Shown: positions 60,105 through 64,000 of the stretch, piece by piece
Numbering within the stretch: the stretch's first letter is position 1
Layout of the letters: each line of letters opens with the position of its first letter
Source of the DNA: Streptomyces thermolilacinus SPC6
GTDB taxonomy: Bacteria; Actinomycetota; Actinomycetes; Streptomycetales; Streptomycetaceae
Direction of reading: 5' to 3'
Assembly (NCBI RefSeq): GCF_000478605.2
Contig: NZ_ASHX02000001.1
Location: 2,891,895 to 2,955,894, forward strand
Length of the DNA: 64,000 bases
The notes under the pieces: model-generated
The model's input: only the letters and a program-made list of their open reading frames with translations
Told to the model about the DNA's origin: nothing
Databases searched by the model: none
Program-made: the position numbers and the translations under genes

Positions 60105-60593
60105 TTACTTCGACGGCTGCGTCAGGTGGCTGAACGCCTCGAGGTTGCGGGTGGACTCGCCGCGCGAGACCCGCCACTCGTACTCCCTGCGGATCGCCGA
60201 CGCGAAGCCCATCTCCAGCAGCGTGTTGAACGCCCCGTCCGCCGCCTCCAGGACGGAACCCATCAGGCGGTCCAGCTCCTCGGCCGTGACGGCGGACAGC
60301 GGGAGCTTGCCGGTGAGGTAGATGTCGCCGAGCGGGTCCACGGCGTACCCGACCCCGTACAGCTTCAGGTTCCGCTCCAGCAGCCAGCGGTGGACGGCGG
60401 GCTCGTTCTCCTCCGGGTGGCGGATCACGAATGCGTTGAGGGACAGCGAGTGGTTGCCCAGGCGCAGCGAGAGCGTGGTGGACAGCTTCTTGGTGCCGGG
60501 CAGCGTGACGACGTACGAGCCGGGCTCCGGTGACTCCCAGGCCAGGTCGGCGTCGCGCAGTGCGGACTCGATGATCTGCTGTGCGTCAGCCAT
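60105..60593 (-). CDS. YbjN domain protein
   Basis: 162 residues. The YbjN pattern runs through the whole protein: helical start [18 protein letters not shown], then the [59 protein letters not shown] block. Such proteins have a type III secretion chaperone-like fold and unknown role. Its start overlaps the mshA stop by 8 bp, as in other actinomycetes. Confidence 0.85.
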   Translation of the reverse strand: MADAQQIIESALRDADLAWESPEPGSYVVTLPGTKKLSTTLSLRLGNHSLSLNAFVIRHPEENEPAVHRWLLERNLKLYGVGYAVDPLGDIYLTGKLPLSAVTAEELDRLMGSVLEAADGAFNTLLEMGFASAIRREYEWRVSRGESTRNLEAFSHLTQPSK

Positions 60594-61932
60594 GGGGCGA
60601 GCGTACGCGACGGCGGTGCGCGTGCATGGCAGCCGCGTACACCTCCGCCGTGGCCGACGCAGCCCGGTCCCAGCCGAAGGACCTCGCGTGACGCGCGGCG
60701 GCGTCGCCGAGGCGGCCCGTGAGGTGCGGGTCGGCGGCGAACCGGGCCAGTACGCGCGCGTAGTCGGCCGGGTCGTGGCCCTCGACCAGGAACCCGGTCT
60801 CGCCGTCCCGTACGGCCACCGGCAGGCCGCCGACAGCGGCCGCCACGACGGGCGTGCCGGTCGCCTGGGCCTCGATGGCGACGAGCCCGAACGACTCGCT
60901 GTGGGACGGCATGACGAGGACGCTCGCCGCGCGGAACCAGTCGGCCAGCTCCTGCTGGGCGACCGGCGGGTGGAAGCGGACCACGTCGGCGATGCCGAGC
61001 TTGGCGGCGAGCTTCTGCAGGCCCTCCGGTTTGGCGAGACCGCTGCCGCTGGGCCCGCCGACGACGGGTACCACCATGCGGGTGCGCAGGGACGGCTCGG
61101 CTTCGAGGAGCCGGGCGGCGGCGTGCAGCAGCACGTCCGGGGCCTTCAGCGGCTGTATGCGGCCCGCGAAGAGGGGTACGAAGGCGTCCTGCGGCAGGCC
61201 CAGGCGGGCGCGTGCGGCGGCGCGGCCGTCGGCGGGGCGGAAGCGGTCCAGGTTGACGCCGGGGTGGACGACGGCGACCTTCGCGGGGTCGGCGTCGTAG
61301 TGGTGGATCAGTTCGTCGGCCTCGCCGGACGTGTTGGCGATCAGCCGGTCGGAGGCCCGTACGATCTGCGTCTCGCCGATCACCCGGGCGGCGGGCTCCG
61401 GCGTGTCGCCCTCGGCGAGCGCGGCGTTCTTGACCTTCGCCATCGTGTGCATGGCGTGGACGAGCGGGGCGCCCCACCGCTCGGCGGCGAGCCAGCCCAC
61501 GTGGCCGCTGAGCCAGTAGTGGGAGTGGACCAGGTCGTAGTGGCCGGGCCGGTTGCGGGCCCACGCGCGCATGACGCCGTGTGTGAAGGCGCACAGCTGG
61601 GCGGGGAGGTCCTCCTTGTTGAGCCCCTCGTAGGGGCCGGCCTCGATGTGCCGTACGAGGACGCCGGGCGCGAGCTCGACCGAGCGGGGCAGGCCGCCGG
61701 CGGTGGCGCGGGTGAAGATCTCGACCTCGATGTCGATGGCGGCGAGACGTTTCGCCAGCTCGACGATGTAGACGTTCATGCCGCCCGCGTCGCCCTTGCC
61801 GGGCTGGTGGAGCGGGGAGGTGTGGACGCTCAGCATGGCGACCCGCCGCGGCCCGCGCCGGTGCCGCCCGGGCAGCCGGAGCCGTGGCGGCGGTACCAGG
61901 GTGCCGGCGAACCGGGACACGTACTGGCTCAC
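60586..61932 (-). CDS. mshA: D-inositol-3-phosphate glycosyltransferase MshA
   Basis: 448 residues from GTG 61932 ([12 protein letters not shown]); ATG-like starts further out fall in the promoter. GT4 fold: N-terminal [25 protein letters not shown] (UDP-GlcNAc/inositol-phosphate site) and C-terminal [29 protein letters not shown] with the EX7E pair. It makes GlcNAc-inositol phosphate, first step of mycothiol synthesis. Expected to belong to the thiol-stress (SigR) regulon. Confidence 0.93.
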   Translation of the reverse strand: MSQYVSRFAGTLVPPPRLRLPGRHRRGPRRVAMLSVHTSPLHQPGKGDAGGMNVYIVELAKRLAAIDIEVEIFTRATAGGLPRSVELAPGVLVRHIEAGPYEGLNKEDLPAQLCAFTHGVMRAWARNRPGHYDLVHSHYWLSGHVGWLAAERWGAPLVHAMHTMAKVKNAALAEGDTPEPAARVIGETQIVRASDRLIANTSGEADELIHHYDADPAKVAVVHPGVNLDRFRPADGRAAARARLGLPQDAFVPLFAGRIQPLKAPDVLLHAAARLLEAEPSLRTRMVVPVVGGPSGSGLAKPEGLQKLAAKLGIADVVRFHPPVAQQELADWFRAASVLVMPSHSESFGLVAIEAQATGTPVVAAAVGGLPVAVRDGETGFLVEGHDPADYARVLARFAADPHLTGRLGDAAARHARSFGWDRAASATAEVYAAAMHAHRRRVRSPHG

Positions 61933-62010
61933 GTCGTCGGTCCTTCCGCTCAGGGACAGGTCGGGCGCGGCATGGCGAAGGAGAGGCCCGAAGCTCCTCT
62001 CCGCCCGGCA

Positions 62011-62039
62011 CAACAGCGGAGGGGGACGGTTTCATTTCC
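62011..62039 (-). promoter_or_regulatory. Candidate SigR-type promoter of mshA
   Basis: On the minus strand GGAAAT (62039-62034) and GTTG (62014-62011) are 19 bp apart, close to the SigR consensus GGGAAT-N18-GTTG. mshA is a known member of the SigR regulon in S. coelicolor. The 5' leader would be ~75 bases. Confidence 0.55.
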
Positions 62040-62044
62040 GCTTT

Positions 62045-62670
62045 ACCAATTCATTACGGGGGTGGGTGCGGGCCCGGCGGACGGGGGCGTCGGGCGGGGT
62101 ACTGCGGGCGCCGGGAGGGGGCGCGGGGGCCCGGGGCGAGGTGGGGTCCCCGGTGGCCTGACGCCTGCCTGGGGCGGGCGGGCACGTCGCAAAGGGCTCG
62201 GGGCCTCGCGCGCGGGGGCGGGGGCGGGGGCGGCGGTGGGGTTGCCTCGGCCATGGTCGCGCAGGGCGGCAAGGCCGCCTTCGGGCCGACGGTGGGCGGG
62301 GACGCCCTCCACAGCCGTCGGCGTGCGGGCGTGGCGGGGTACGGCGGGCGCCGGGAGCGGGGGCCCCGGGAAGAGGCCGCACGCGGGCCCGGGGGCGGCC
62401 CGGGGCGCCGACGGTGGCGGCGGGCGGGCACGCCGGTCGGGCGGGGCGTCGTGGCGGGTGGAGTCGCACGTTGGGGCGGCTCCCGTCGGGCGGGGCGGGC
62501 CGCAGGGGCGGGCGGGCGCACCAAGAAGGTGCGGACGGGAGTGCGGGCACCCGGCAGCAGGGGGCCGGGACAGCCCGGAGGGAGTCACCCGGCAGCGGGG
62601 GCGGGGACAGTCTGCGGGCGGGCGCCCGACGGCAGGGCGGGGCGGTGGAGCCGGATGGGCCGTTCCGGAG
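62045..62670. repeat. Long G+C-rich gene-free stretch with internal duplication
   Basis: About 630 bases of near-homopolymeric G/C-rich sequence give many long frames on both strands but none with family motifs. A ~26-bp segment (CGGGGTACTGCGGGCGCCGG-type) near 62094-62120 recurs near 62336-62362. No RNA or regulatory element is recognised. Confidence 0.5.
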
Positions 62671-62689
62671 AACGTTTACGCTCGTGGGC

Positions 62690-63514
62690 ATGGCTCCGCG
62701 TATGACACGCCCTGTCGGGAGTCCCACGCGCGGGACCACCAACCCCAACCGCCTGCGGCGCATGGACCGCTGGATCGCGGACGCGCACGGCCCGGCCCTG
62801 CGGCGCGCCGCCGTACCGCCGGTCGCCGTGGACCTCGGGTACGGCGCCGCCCCCTGGACCGCCGTGGAGCTGCTGGACCGCCTGCGCCGGGACGCCGACC
62901 CGCGCGCGCGGGTGGTGGGCGTGGAGATCGACCCGGCACGCGTGGCCGCCGCCCAGCCCTACGCGCGCGAGGGCCTGTCGTTCGCGCACGGCGGCTTCGA
63001 GGTGCCCGTCGCCGGGCCCGTGGACCTGATCCGGGCGGCGAACGTGCTGCGCCAGTACGACGAGGAGCAGGTCCCGGACGTGTGGGCGCGCCTGTGCGGG
63101 CGCCTCACGCCGGTGGACGGCCTCCTCGTGGAGGGCACCTGTGACGAGATCGGGCGGCGCCACGTCTGGGTGGCGCTCGGGTCCGAGGGGCCGCGCACGG
63201 TGACGTTCGCCACGCGCCTCGGCTCGCTGGACCGCCCCTCCGACCTGGCGGAGCGGCTGCCCAAGGCGCTGATCCACCGGAACGTGCCGGGCGAGCCCGT
63301 GCACGCGTTCCTGCGGGACTTCGACCGGGCCTGGGCGGCGGCCGCCCCGTACGCCTCGCTGGGCGCCCGGCAGCGGTGGATCGCGACGGCCTCGGCCCTG
63401 GCGGCGGACTGGCCGCTCAGCGGCGGGCGGCGGCGCTGGCGGCAGGGCGAGCTGACGGTGCGCTGGGACGCGCTGGCGCCTCGCGGCTGGGTCGCGGCCG
63501 CCCCACAGGCGTAG
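62690..63514 (+). CDS. Class I SAM-dependent methyltransferase
   Basis: 274 residues from ATG 62690; ATG 62702 is an alternative. After a basic lead (PTRGTTNPNRLRRMDRWI) the SAM-binding VAVDLGYGAAPWTAVEL (about 45-61) is followed by VVGVEIDPARVAAAQP and the LIRAANVLRQYDEEQV catalytic region. A TTTACGCT -10-like box ends only ~11 bases before the start, so the message may be nearly leaderless. Substrate unknown. Confidence 0.75.
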   Translation: MAPRMTRPVGSPTRGTTNPNRLRRMDRWIADAHGPALRRAAVPPVAVDLGYGAAPWTAVELLDRLRRDADPRARVVGVEIDPARVAAAQPYAREGLSFAHGGFEVPVAGPVDLIRAANVLRQYDEEQVPDVWARLCGRLTPVDGLLVEGTCDEIGRRHVWVALGSEGPRTVTFATRLGSLDRPSDLAERLPKALIHRNVPGEPVHAFLRDFDRAWAAAAPYASLGARQRWIATASALAADWPLSGGRRRWRQGELTVRWDALAPRGWVAAAPQA

Positions 63515-63873
63515 GCAGAAGTACGCAGACGTACGCAGCCCCACTCGGGCGTACCTGGGCCCATATGGGCGTACATGGGCGTACGTGGCGGACCGGGCCT
63601 CGCGGACCACCCGCACCGGCTCCCTCGCGAGCCGCCGTCGCGGCCGCCCGGGATGGAGCACGGGGGCCGCTCCGGCGCAAGTACGCCCTGTGGAAAACCG
63701 GCGTGGTGGCGCCAATGGCCCCCAGCCTGTGGACGGACGGCAGGACCCCCTGCGCGACCCTGTTACTTTCGCCAGTGACATGGCACGATCGCCAGCGGCA
63801 CCCGAAGTTACTGACGGTAAATCAGATGGGGTGCGGTGCCGCCTGGTCGGTCGAAGTCCGGAGGGGGAAGCCT
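63515..63873. other. Intergenic promoter region
   Basis: 359 bases without a supported gene. The last ~160 bases drop in G+C and contain GTTACT (63759-63764 and 63808-63813) repeats and GGTAAATCAG, probably a promoter or regulator region for the secreted protein that follows. Confidence 0.35.
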
Positions 63874-64000
63874 GTGAACCGACGCCGTCGCGTCATCATC
63901 GCGATCACCGCGGTGTGCGCCCTGACCGTTCTCGCGGCCCCGGCCCACGCCGCGCCCGCGCCCACACCCGCGCCGACACCCGGCGCGACCGCGCAGCAGC
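63874..64000 (+). CDS. Secreted protein, N-terminal part
   Basis: GTG 63874 with GGAGGGGGAAG before it opens a Sec signal peptide (NRRRRVIIAITAVCALTVLAAPAHA, cleavage about residue 26-27) followed by an Ala/Pro/Thr linker (APAPTPAPTPGATAQQ). The frame runs off the window. Peptidoglycan-active or other exported enzymes often have this layout, but the family cannot be read from 42 residues. Confidence 0.75.
   Translation, partial: MNRRRRVIIAITAVCALTVLAAPAHAAPAPTPAPTPGATAQQ

Noticed and set aside
60322..63144. 940-codon open frame on the plus strand
   Set aside because: Antisense to ybjN and mshA and then runs through a G+C-rich gene-free region; composition typical of the antisense frame in high-GC DNA.

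Overview
The window is high-GC actinobacterial DNA and almost certainly Streptomyces. The evidence is GTG/TTG starts, 4-bp start/stop overlaps, mycothiol synthesis (MshA), MsiK, a phoR-phoP/phoU locus with PHO boxes, an XRE-DUF5753/DUF397 pair, a GH19 chitinase under DasR-like sites, and a PP2C/SpoIIE phosphatase with PAS and GAF. The first ~540 bases look like the right edge of an element integrated in a tRNA-Pro gene: a degenerate 3' half of tRNA-Pro is followed by a tRNA-type terminator.

Layout. 0.6-6.5 kb: ferritin-like protein, membrane-anchored Mrr-type nuclease, two small membrane proteins, S9 peptidase (behind two facing DnaA boxes), SURF1. 6.5-7.25 kb: non-coding degenerate repeats. 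7.25-15.7 kb: core block of ECF sigma factor and membrane partner, asd, ask (internal beta start), DUF5063, recR, ybaB and a SLATT protein. 15.7-39 kb: accessory zone with regulator/target pairs (MerR-hydrolase, PfpI-MarR, oxidoreductase-TetR), a secreted protein with an ABC transporter behind a Crp-like site, an XRE-DUF397-RelE-like operon, several decayed genes (GNAT fragment, LysR fragment, frameshifted secreted protein), two copies of an intergenic repeat, chitinase, PP2C phosphatase and a PstS-like protein. 39.4-64 kb: second core block with tRNA-Thr, msiK, a nucleotidyltransferase, DoxX, rlmB, cysS, ispF, ispD, carD, phoP-phoR, phoU, gpmA, an MFS transporter, ybjN, mshA and a methyltransferase, interrupted by a small accessory patch (53.7-57.3 kb) with a Cys-rich mini-protein, a decayed membrane protein and a stand-alone Tudor-like protein.

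Working units. asd/ask feed the aspartate pathway; ispD/ispF the MEP isoprenoid pathway; phoR/phoP/phoU phosphate control; msiK energises sugar ABC importers and fits with the chitinase for chitin/cellulose-derived sugars; mshA starts mycothiol synthesis, apparently from a SigR-type promoter. No large biosynthetic cluster, CRISPR array or intact phage is visible. The best candidates for under-described biology are the four-gene overlapping XRE / triple-DUF397 / RelE-like operon, the secreted-peptide + ABC module, the stand-alone UvrD-type Tudor-like protein, and the mobile-looking intergenic repeat. Family calls come from motif reading only; no database search was run.
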